From contig JALMGJ010000001.1 of assembly GCA_023362775.1 (NCBI GenBank), forward strand, positions 91,638,501 through 91,702,500: 64,000 bases of DNA, given 5' to 3'. The notes under the pieces are model-generated. The model worked only from the letters and a program-made list of their open reading frames with translations, was not told the origin of the DNA and did no database searches. Source of the stretch: Charina bottae (Eukaryota; Chordata; Lepidosauria; Squamata; Charinaidae). Below, in pieces: positions 43,536 through 55,600 of the stretch. Every line of letters begins with the position of its first letter. Position 1 is the first letter of the stretch. A program made the translations under genes and the position numbers.

Positions 43536-43680
43536 TCAGGCTCTGAACTCAAAAAAGCTGTCTCGGACTGATCTCTCCTGTGGAGTTACTCTCTTTCCTG
43601 AGGGGAAAGTCTGGTATGTCCGTAGATTGTCTGGCGAGATGCGATGGAGATGCCACCTTGATTTCGCACTCAGTGGTGGG
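43536..43680 (-). CDS. CIMIP2C: CIMIP2C last coding exon
   Basis: On the - strand the acceptor CCTCTCCTTTAG precedes a 145-base exon that reads PPLSAKSRWHL, then NLRTYQTFPSGKRVTPQER and ends FFEFRA with TGA. This matches the C-terminus of mammalian C2orf70, which has NLKTYQTFPSGKRVSPQER and YFEFRA. The first base completes a Leu codon begun by CT at the end of the previous exon. The open frame extends upstream to 43763, but that part is intron. Confidence 0.93.
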
Positions 43681-46600
43681 CTAAAGGAGAGGGGGTGAGA
43701 AGAACAAGCACACAATGGAGACATGGTTATATTGCTGGTGGCTGACCCCAGAAAGCATAGCATGAATGTGATGGAATCTCAGATGATGAATTTTCTCTGG
43801 GGTCCTGGAGGAAATGAAGCTCCCAGACTGAAAAGGGATCCTGGCTGGAGTTCACTTGAACTCAAAAGATTATTCATTCTGAGAACACTCTTAACCCATT
43901 ATCTCTCTGGAAATTCCGGCAGCACATAATAACCTGAACTGGTTAAAAAAAAAACATTTTTGTGAACACAAAGTCCCCATCTACTTGCTCCAGGAAGTGT
44001 CAGTACCCCCTGAGACCCTGCACCAGGAGTATACTGGCAAGGCCTTAAGAAATTGTCTCCTTCCAGACTTCTGGAGGAAGAAATAGCAGCCTGAACGTGG
44101 AGCCGCCGGCCATGGCGAAATGAAGAGCTGGCAAGTAGACCGGCTCTTTGATAATTCCTCCCCGGACAAGGAGAGGACTTGAGATCACCCACAAGTGCTC
44201 CAGACAGCTGTTCCTTACTAGGAGACTGCAATATTTTTTCCTTTTTCTTTCTTTCTTTTCTGTACCTTCTACTGTTTCTTTTTATTCTTCTATCTTTTTT
44301 TAGTTTTTATTCATTTTTACTGTTGTAATTATTAGTATTATTTTAATCTGTTCAATCATGTCTGATTCTCGGAGACTGCCTGGACAAGTCCCTGCAGTTT
44401 TCTTGGCACAGTTCTTCAGAAGTGGTTTGCCATTGCCTCCTTCCTAGGGCTGAGAGAAAGTGACTGACCCGAGGTCACCCAGCTGGCTTTGTGCCTAAGG
44501 CGGGACTAGAACTCATGGTCTTCCAGTTTCTAACCTGATGCCTTAACCCAGGGCTTTCCAAACTGTGTGTCGCGACACATTACTGTGTCACCTGGGGGCC
44601 CCAAGTGTGTCACGCGACAACCCAGAAGTGCTGATGGCGCACTGCCACCAGTGCGTGCGGTAGCACGCGCAGTGGTGGTGGCGGACCATCAGCGCTTCCG
44701 GGTTCCAGGATGACGCTGACGATCCCTAATCTGCAACAGTCCCCTAATGTGAACATGGTCAACGTGTTATTTATTCAGTCCATTAGACTGAAGAAAACAT
44801 GGAACAATTTGATCAATTTAATTGGTCCAGTTTGGCCCATTTAATTATTTATTTCCTTATGGATTTAAAGCGAGAACCTGTTATTTTCATGTTTCCACCT
44901 CTGCTGGCAAAGCAGCATACTGCAGGATTTTATTTCCCAGAAAACAAAGGCTCACATACATGGATCTTTTAAAATAAAATGATGACTGCTGTGTATCAAA
45001 TGCAATTATGTATTTATGCTACAATCAGCATTCAATTTATTGTGCCCAAGAGCCATTTCTGGAGCACTGATGGCCACAAGATTGAGCAGGTCTCCTGTTT
45101 CAAATACCTGGGTGTAGTCCTTCATTTTGCCAGCAGTAGGAAAGCCCATGGGGACTATGTTGCTGAAAATGCACAGAGAAGCTCATCTGCCATCCTTAAA
45201 TACCTTAAGATAAGAGGTGGTCACTACATACCTGCAGCTCTCAAATTATCTGAAGCCAAGCCAATAACACAACTTCTCTATGTTGCCAATGGTGCTTCTC
45301 CAATTCTGGTGCTTCTCCAATTTTGCACCATCAAAACTTGTACAATCCAAATTTTTAAGAGTAGCTCTTCAAGTCCCTGTGTCTCTAATGCCACCCTGCA
45401 ACTAGACAGGCTTCATGAACATGGAGACTAGGGCAGTGCTTTCCAAACTGTGTGTTGCGACACTTTAGTGCAGAGCTTTCCAAACTGTGTGTCGCGACAC
45501 AAAAGTGTGTCACCTGCAGGGCCCAGATGTGTTGCGTCAAAACCCGGAAGCGCTGATGGCGCGGGTTTTCCCATGGCGACACACCAATGGCGGCGCGCGA
45601 AAATCCGAAAGCGGGAGCAGCGCTTCCGGGTTTTCCCACGGCGACACACCAACGGCGGCGCGCGAAAATCTGAAAGCGCCGCAGCCACGGCGGTGCGCAA
45701 AAACTGAAAGCGGCAGCAGCGCTTCCGGGTTTTTGCATGCTGCCGCAACGGTGGCACTTCCAGGTTTTCCCGCGGTGACACACCAACGGCGGCGCACAAA
45801 AACCGAAGCGGCAACAGCACTTCTGGGTTTTTGCGCACTGCCGCAACAGCAGCACTTCTGGGTTTTCCCGCGGCAACACACCAACGGCGGTTGGTGTGTC
45901 GCCGCGGGAAAACTTTGGAAAGCCCTGCTTTAGTGTGTTGTGACACAACCCGGAAGTGGCGATGGCGTGTCGCTGCGGCGCGCACGGCGGCAACGGCAGC
46001 AGCGTGCCATCAGCTCTTCCGGGTTTTACCGCAAAACACGAGGCCGCCACCGCTGCCGCCGCCATGCACGACGGGAGTTTGGAAAGCACTGGACTAGGGT
46101 GTGGGTGGCCATACTCAACTATTGGCTCAGACTTTTCCCCCCTTGACCTTGCCCCATTAACTGTGAGTGGTGATTTTTAATTCACATGGAAACAGGAAAT
46201 GGCAACTAAAATCTCACCCTCGGGCTTCTCTTCAGGTCTTCTACTCAGCATGGGGTAGGATTAGGCCAAAGCACTTATTAAATAGCATGTAGCAGAGTGC
46301 CAATTAAATCTAGCCAGGACCCAAACTTTATTGCCAGTAAATCCAAGAGGTACTCTGCCTCCCCTATGGCATACCTAAGTAAACTCAAAGTACCTAAACA
46401 AAGAAGGGCCTTTACTCTGACACGATGTGATGCCCTCCCCTCAGCTGTCCTTGAAGGCTGATACCAGAAGATTCCTTATTTGGAGAGACAATGTCCCTGT
46501 GATTCTGGACATACAGAAACAACATGTGCTTCTCCAATGCTTGTACTACCAAGATAGTTGTACTAGCCTCATCCCACCATTACTACATAAATACCCTGGG

Positions 46601-49600
46601 TACACAGGTCAATTTTACACCAACCTATTGCTTTCAGGTACCAACCCTGCTACAACATACTATGTTGCCAGGTTCTGTGCAGCAATGCTCAAAATTCATT
46701 GGTTGATTACCTGTGCTCGGGGCTCAACTTTATATAATCTAGATGTCAGAGTATACAGCGCTGGGGCTGCCAATGTTCCTTCTAGACCTCAGAGTAATAC
46801 GTTCTATTGAGTAAGCAGACACTCACAAGAGATTAGATAAAATAGTCTATTTACTCTATATACATACGCAGTCAATACACAGTCCAATAACATCCACAGA
46901 TACAGATGATAATGAAGATAGTAACGAGAAGAATGAACACCAGAGCTCCTCTGCTTATATACTTAAATTGACCAATCACATTATAGGTCAAATTCATTAT
47001 CTACCACACCCAGCTTAAACTACATCAGCTGCAGTATGAGTCACTTCTTTCATCATTCTTTAACAATGGCTGCTAATAGAATGACTTGCAGAACTTAATG
47101 CCTCTCACCTGTCTAATTAATCTACTTGTAAATTCTGGGTATTATACAAACCCTGACACTAGACTTAATGAGCATCGAGTTTGCCATATTAGAATGCTTT
47201 GTAACTTGATGTAGACTTCCACATACTAACCTTTTATGTTCCCCTACACCCATCTAATGCTCCTACCCCTTCTTTTAGATTCTTTTAGACTCTCACTTTT
47301 GATATATACTTACAGTTTTTAATGTATATCTTTTATATCTTCTAGCTTGTATATATTTTTTAGATTTTTATTTTCTTGATGTATCTTTTATGCTTTTTAA
47401 ATAAATATACCCCACCCTCCTTATGCTGGCCTAAGACCATAATACAAATTTGATTTGAATTTATTGTGCTTTTTTCCCCACCTCCTGCACACAAAGGGAT
47501 AGTAGCTATTCTCTTTTGGATTTTCTTTTGGGTGTGAGATACAGTTCCCTTTATTCCTCATTTTACAGCTTGATCTACTATCTGGTTGTTTACTGCTGAC
47601 CATGTGTGACATAAATAAATACATTTTTTTCTGAACTTGCTTCACAGATGAATACTCCTGATTCAGAGATAAAATTTGAAAGGAAAAAGAGAATTATACT
47701 GCACACATTCCTCATTTTACCTTTCAAAATTTCAAATATATCTGAACTGCTTCATATATGAATATTGCTGGTTAACAGAGAAATTTTGAAAGGAAAAAAA
47801 TGAAAGTGAAGAAAAAGATGCAGACGTCTATGAAAGAAAAGACAACACTAACAAATGTAAACAGCTTTTTGGAGTTTTTAATTAGACATTGTATCTAAAA
47901 TAGAAAGAAAAATATTATTTTACTTCAGTTTTGTAACAATCATAAAATAAGAAACACAATCTTGTTTCTAAGTGGATGAAATAACCAAAACAGCAAGATT
48001 GCTTAGTATGATACAGCATGATTTAAAATACACCAGAGAGTTATGCTTTACGTCAGGTAAGTACTCCATCCATCCATATATTCATCAATTGAGCCATCCA
48101 TTTGTATTTAACTGAGTGGCTAAGAAACAGAGTTAGGAAGATAACATATTCCATTCCTCAGTGATGATTTTGGAGACAGGAACACTGGTGAAACTCTGAT
48201 GACACTTACATTATATGTTTTTTTATAAGAAATGTAGATTAAAATAAAGCTAGCATTTCTTCATTGATTATTCATGTTGATGTTTTCATTACAGTTAGAT
48301 AACTTGTTTGGGTTCTATTCTGCCTATCTCATGTGTGTTTAATGACGTATTTCAATGCAGGTGAAAGTACATTTTCAACTCATTGTACGTAATGAAGATT
48401 ACAAAAGAATAATGATAAAAGCTGTACTGATAATTTAACTTTGAGTTTTTGAAACTGATACTAAATTTGGGCTATCTATCTACTGTTAAGTGATCAGCGT
48501 TCTTCTATAGCATGCTACTAAATATAGGTATTTGAGCTTTTTTTTCTGAGGAAAGCAAATAGATAAGAAAAGTACCTCTGGTCATAACTTATGATTTACA
48601 GAAGTGCCCTCAATACTTTATGTAAAGAAAGTGATGTGAACCTATAGAGTTTTGAAATTAGAGGTAATCAAAACACATTAAATGTAATTTCATTTAAATG
48701 TAATTAGATGTGCAATTTGGTGCTTTGTCTTTGTTTTCAGATTCAATAAGCTGCATTCCCCCAACTGACCCCATCTGTGTATAAATCACACAAGGTCAGA
48801 CTTTGGGGAATTGTTTCATTAAAAAAATAAAAATAAAGCTGCTATTATATAAAGTGCTACCCTACAGCATTATCTTTTATTTCCAAGAATGGTACTGTGT
48901 TCCATCAGTATTCTTAGAAAATAAAAATGACATGTGCTGCAGCCCAGACCATGTATACTCCTAAGCACCAAAAAAAATAATAAATGCAAAGATAAGCTAA
49001 AATTTGTAGGAAAGCATTCCAGGGAAATGAGCCAATGGCAGGGAACATCCTTGCTGATTACCTTCTGGTAAATGGGCATTTAAGTTCTGGCAACACCCAC
49101 AATGACACCCGTTTGGGAAGCCTACTCACATGCCATCAATTACACACACCTTCTAACTGGATATGCCTGGATAAAACTAAGAATACTGTGAATAAAGCTC
49201 ATGTCTTATTACTCAATTATGAATGTTCCTAAATGTTAACAATCTTAAAGGTATGGTTGTTTATCATTTGCTTATACTGTATGGTCTTATCTATAGGTTT
49301 AACTCCAAGCTTCTTACCCTCAGTGTACAATTCATATTAATACAGGATATGAGTCCATTAGAGACATCTTACTGTGCACTGATGTCTCTTTCCACTTACC
49401 TGATATCTGTTCAATCGGATTTCGTTTTTCCAAGTAACTGGATATTACCACATTGCACCAGCAGAGGACACTCATGAAGTGTGAGAAAGTGAACAGTTGA
49501 TTTATGGTCACTTTCTGTTTCTTTAAGTGTGCCCAAAGAAATGCAACATTATAAATATATAAATGAAGAACCACATGATTCCCATCACATGATCTACAAT

Positions 49601-52600
49601 AAGAGAGTCCCAAGTATGGTAATTGTGGGCAAAATCCCACTTCCAAGTAATTTCAAGGAACGTTAAACTGGACATATCTGAGCATCATCCAACAACCTCT
49701 TTCTAGGCAAGGCTTGGGGCAGATAGCTCAGTGGTAAAGCAAGAGTTCTACTTATTCAGCTGGCATAATGTCAGCCAGCAGGGTTAGGAATAGACATGGA
49801 GTATAATGGCCAATTGTCCAAATCAAGATAAATCTATTTTCTAGAATCATATGCAAAATTCAACAGTCTACCAACTATGACCCCATTTCCTGCCCCTAGG
49901 TTCATAAGAAAAGTTTTAGTAGATCAGAAAGCCATCTATTTTTCCAGAGGCCAATCAGAGGACTCAGAAACTTCCAAGCAGGATGGGCAATGTTTCATTT
50001 AATGGTGGTCAGTAGCATATTGCCTCTGAAACTTGATGGTGCCTAGAACAGCAGACCCAACCTTTTCATTACATCTTAATTGCAAACATTTATGGATCAC
50101 CATGCAAGCCAGAATTAGCAATGTGGAACCTGCCGGTATCATGGCATATGTGACTCCCCAAGATGGCACATATAGAATTCTAAAAGTAAATAAAAATCAA
50201 TTAAAAATAAAATCTGCAAGATTACTCAAAATGTCCTGATGTTTTCAACAAGATTATTAAAACTTTCACAGGACTGGCAATCTTTTTTTAAAAAAAACTT
50301 GTGCCCAAAGCCTCTGCCATCTGCTATACCCTCAGGCACCACAGACTGCTACTGGCCTAGAGTTATCAGGGTGAAGAGCTGTAATAGAATCTTCTCCTCT
50401 CCATAATTTGTCTATTGCCTCTTTAAACTATCCAAGCTATTGTGCTTTGTAACAGCATATTCCGTACATGAATTAAAACCTGAGTGAAAGAATGACTTTT
50501 CTGTCTACTGCTCATTGATTGCACTAAACAATCCAACATTTTAATAGTAAGAAATTGAATGCTATTTTTCTGCCCACCCAGTTACTTTAATTCAGTAATT
50601 GATTTATCCTTGCCTGTTATGTAGGCCTTCTGAAAGTTTCCAACAGCATCTGGCCTGTAATTTTGTTTCACCATCCTGCCATCCCAAAGCAATAGCACTA
50701 CAGTCCCAAGACAGCACCATCTATTAGTTACAGCAGGAACAGAAATGCTACCCTCTGTAAAGCATGGAGGACAAAAAAATACATCTTACTTCCTGCCAAC
50801 ACAAAGCCATAAATGTAAGTACAATCTGTGGCAGAGCAACATGCCCTAGAAAAGTGCTCCTGGGGATTGATCACTCGTGATTAATGCCTGTGTGCCTTGG
50901 AGAGGCATAACAAAACAGACTGCTTTGGAACGACAGGCCAACAAGCAATGCTGGATTCATTATTTAGAAAGACACAAACTAGGGAGGTGTATTAAAAGCA
51001 GAAATCGGTCTGCTGAATTGGATGAACTTTTTCCTATACGCACCATCATGCCAGTTTGCAGCAGTGCCATGAAAGTCCAGGTAAGAGTCACTAACATTTT
51101 TTAGCAGGTTTCTGGTTTTTGACAGCTGTATGATAAAGCGTGAAGATTAAGCAATAGAAACATTTCTTTTGCTGAATTTCTTCCCATTCATATGTACTAT
51201 CTTAGATCAGTTCAAGAGGCTCTCACCATTGTAAAACTACAATCACCAGATACCTGACTTATACATTCGGGCTATGAGATCTGGACTGCAAAAATCTGGA
51301 TGACCACTAGATGGCATTAAAGAGTTAATGTTTTCTTTCTCTCTTAGCTGCCATCTTTAGCCTATATAAATAATTCATCTCTCAACAGAGTATGCCTTTT
51401 TTCACCTAACACAAAAACATTCAGTAGTGTAGCAAGTGCTAATTAGGCACTGAACAATATGCCTGACAGACAAGTGTAGGAGTTAAAACATCAAGAGGTG
51501 ACCCACACCATGCTTAACCACTAAACCACTAACCACTAAAAAGGTAAAGGTTCCCCCCGCATTTGTGCAGTCGTGTCCGACTCAAGGGGCCGGTGCTCAT
51601 CTCCGTTTGTTAGCCGAAGAGCCAGCGTTGTCCGAAGACGCTTCCACGGTCATGTGGCCGCATGACGTGTGCAGAACACTGTTACCTACCCACCGAAGTG
51701 GTACCTATTAATCTACTTGCATTTGCATGCTTTCGAATTGCTAGGTTGGCAAGAGCTGGAGCTAATGCGGGAGCTCACTCTGCACGCAGGGCTAGGGATT
51801 CGAACCTCCGAACTTGCTATCGACAAGCTTGGCATCTTACCCGCTGAGCCACCAGGCAAGGGTTAATGCACTGTCCATTTAACAGGCAAATCTTAGTAGT
51901 GATTCTAACTTTCTCCAAGATCTACCAAGTATACCATGAACCCTTGCATGAAGTCAGTGCTGGCAAGGCTTTCTGATTACAATTAACCCTTATTGGCTAG
52001 CCAGGCATCAGCAGGCCTGCAGTTAATCAGTGTTTGGGAGACATACATTCTATTCGATTGGTACATACTTTGTGCTGTCAGGCCTTGACAATTCTGTAAT
52101 GTAGATGGCTTGCTTTTTCTTTCCAGTACTTTTCTTGGAGGACTAGATATATCAAATGGGTCAACTGATTCATTTGGTGTTTCTGCAGTACATTAGCTTC
52201 CTCTTTGACCCAGTTAAGTGTATTGTAGGAACAGAATTTAATTTGATTAATTTAATTAATTAAATTTGTTATAGCCACTCACTCCATTAGACTCTGGGTG
52301 GCTTACAAAATCTAAAAAACAAAGAGGATGACATAAAAGTTGCAGACTTGAGATCACAGTAAAGTTTACGTTTCAAAACTTAAGGTATTCTTCATAATAT
52401 TCAGGTGGCATTATGCATCACTAGCATCTGCTCTTGAAATTCATTCTTCACACTGCATGAACAGTGTGAAATCAAATCAAATCAAATCAAGTCAAATCAA
52501 ATCATATTATATGAAGTTGGAAGGCAAGGGTTAATGCACTGTCCATTTAACACATGTTCGCCCAACCTTCAGATATAGGTACTACCTGGAAGGAACATTG

Positions 52601-55600
52601 GTGATGGAGTTAAAGGGCTTCACCAATTATGCAGGAGATAGGACACTGCACAGGTGATACATAGTTACTGTGTATTCAGCATTCTCAGGTAGCTCTCCCC
52701 TATGAAATTATATACTGGAAATTGAGATGGTAATAGGTAAAGCTTGGTACACTTTATTCAAAGCAATTTGAAGAAACAAACAATAGAAAGAGAACAAAGA
52801 CATTTTACAAACACTTTTATAATTCTTTAAAATGACATGAATCAGTTTTCAGGTTATATATCAACTTTCTTACATGATTTTTCAGAACATACCACATCAT
52901 AAAACCATTTGTCACAAAGCAATACTGACAAATGGAAGTAAGAACTCACTTGTGATCAAGGACCTTAATTAAGGCAGCACATGCCTAATACCATACTGAT
53001 TGGGAAACCATTCATTAACTCAAGTAATATTTATATTTTTAAACCTGGATCAGATCAGTTACATAGAGAAAGGAATTATATGTTCAATTTTAAAAGCAGA
53101 AGAATTTCATTACTGTAATGAAGTATACATAACTAGAGGTGTGCAAAACTATTCAAACCTAAAATCCTGTTTGTCCTGAGTTCAGAATGGTTTGTTCTGA
53201 ACTTGGAACATTTCCAGAATAGATAGTCCTCGTTTAGCAACCACAACTGGGACCAGCAACTCGGTTTTTAAGCGAAGTGGTCGCTAAGTGAAACCATGAC
53301 TGTGCTTATGATGTTACTTCAGATTTCCTTTGCTTTACAGTCCTGCAAAGGTTGTAAATGCAAGGATTGGTAATAAAGTTACTTTTTCATCACCATCGTA
53401 ACTGTGAATGATTTCTAAACGAGGCAGTCACTAAATGAGGACTACCTGTAATTATAACATAATTTAACCAGAATAGTTACAACATCATTTGAACACTTTT
53501 GGTATGGTCAGAATAGATGTTTCAAATTCAAAATGTTTTGCACACTATAGGCCAGAAATCTTAGCTTATCTGAGGCTTACTACTTGTAGTCACAACAAGC
53601 ACCTAAGCCAGACTGCAGAGAGGTAAACAGAACATATCAGTAGCATACAGTAATCAGCTTACATTCAGAATAAACTAAAATAATACAATTATATAAAATA
53701 AAATAGAGTCTACAACCAATACATATACATGTGCATGTATTTATACATATACATATGCATATACGTGTACACAGTTGAATACATAATTGCATTTCCCAGC
53801 AATAGTGATTGCAAATTTTAAGAGAAACTTGTTTGGGGGGGGGAATGCTATTTTGCAAATACTAGAAAGGAAACAGATCCAAGAAAATGCCTCTAAGCAA
53901 GTGGAGCAGGGCATTCATTCATTCATATGGGAATCCCATATATATCTTCCCAATATATATGGGATCAAAGCAAATATAGGGCTTTATATTTTATTCTTTA
54001 TTAGATGCTACAATATATTGTAAATAAATAGGAGACACAATCCCCACCCCACCCTTCCTTGCAATTTCAGGGAAAATCAACAGATTATGAGGAAACACAA
54101 GCCACCTGTTTTTCTTCTTAACACTGATATGGGAGTAACATTTATAAGGGAGAAGCAGCAGGCAGACAGGTGGGAGGGTTTCTTAATTCTTCTGTTAGTT
54201 CTTCCCTGTAAATGTTTGCCTCATCAAGCTGTTTTAATTTCTCTCTCCCATCCCCTCCCTCAGAGGGAGTAGGAATAACTAAGGGACAGTAGGAATAGCT
54301 AAGGGTAAAATGGTCTATTGAGTTGAACTAGAATAGTTGACAAGTGCTCTTCCAAGTGAAAGAGGCCAATGTTGTCAAAATCAGATGGATAGATTTCTAC
54401 TAATAACTCTTTAATAAACTAGTAAAATGCTGTATTTCCTTCCCCCTCTTAACATCTGTTCTCTGGTTCATTACTATGGTGAAATAGGAATGTTATGTTA
54501 CTTCAGTGATTAGGAATACAGAATCAAGAGATATGGTCAGTGAGCCAAAATGATAAGTGCAGAAAACTAACAAGTGATGCATAATACTAAGGGCAGTAAT
54601 CATAGTTCAATAGTACAATATACTGTATGCTTTATACACTGAAGGTCCCAGGTTCAATCAGAACTTAGGTAACAAATCTGGAAAATATCTTTCTCTGCTT
54701 GAGGTTCTGGAGAACTTACTGCCAATCACAGTAGCTAACTATGGAAAATGAGGTGAATCAATGACTAGTATAAGGCACTTTCTTAGGCTCAAGACAGCTC
54801 TATTGTACTTCCTGCTCCCTGTGAGAATCTTACTGTACAGTCCAATACAAGTGTGTATAGGACTGCAGTGTTTCCTGTCACAATTACTTTGTCCATCATT
54901 GCCAATAACAACTTTTTCTCCTTCAGGGGGATTTAGACTGCAATTAAGCTGTATAATATTTTCTGACAACTTTGATGAACAGTCTGAAGAGCAGGACAGG
55001 AGATAAGAGAAAAAGAAGAGAATCATTCCTGGAAACAGAGAAACTTCCAGGGTTGGATCAATACATTTGAAACTATATTTTTTTAAAAGGGTTAAGAATG
55101 AAACTGATAGTAAAATAAACAGATATAACAAAAAGAAATTTACATTTCAACAAAGACTAAAAAACACCCAAAATGACTCTTTGTTGGAATGATAATAATT
55201 TCTTTAGATACACTACTGCCTCTTTGATGTGTTTCTTTCCATGATGGATGGCAGAAGAACAAAAATAGCAGGAAAGATACAAAGTAACTGTCTATCTTGT
55301 GTGTAAACACACTGCCTAAATGTAAACAAACTGTTCCTTTTGTTAAAAGGTAAAGGTAAAGGTTTTCCCCTGCACAGTCTTGTCCGACTCTAGGGGGCGG
55401 TGTTCCTCTCCGTTTCTTAGCCGAAGAGCCAGCGCTGTCCGAAGACGCTTCCGAAGTCATGTGGCCGGCATGAAGTGCACAGAACTTTTTTTCCCCGTTT
55501 GTTAAAGGATCTCAAATCTTTGGATTTTAGCTGACCATGAATGTCTTAGAAGGGATTCATTTACATGTCCCAAGACACCTCAGATTATTTTAGGCTCAGA

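Larger units (their letters stand above)
44979..46800 (+). pseudogene. Non-LTR retrotransposon remnant (C-terminal RT region), split by MITEs
   Basis: The + frame reads FWSTDGHKIEQVSCFKYLGV, then SRKAHGDYVAENAQRSSSAI and LKYLKIRGGHYIPAALKL, up to the MITE at 45434. After the MITE (46100 on) it resumes with VAILNYWLRLFPP, then a second segment PKQRRAFTLTRCDALPSAVL and a CCHC-like CPCDSGHTETTC...LQC, ending near 46790. This is a squamate non-LTR element C-terminus whose clade I cannot name. Frameshifts and stops make it dead. Confidence 0.75.

Noticed and set aside
43681..43763. Upstream extension of the CIMIP2C terminal frame (reads MLCFLGSATS...)
   Set aside because: A polypyrimidine tract and AG acceptor lie at 43681-43695, and the phase match to the 55720 exon shows the extension is intron.
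45385..46089. 234-codon ORF and companions on the - strand, and 148-codon ORF on the + strand
   Set aside because: They cross the boundaries and TSDs of two nested MITEs, and their repetitive residues follow the MITE repeat units.
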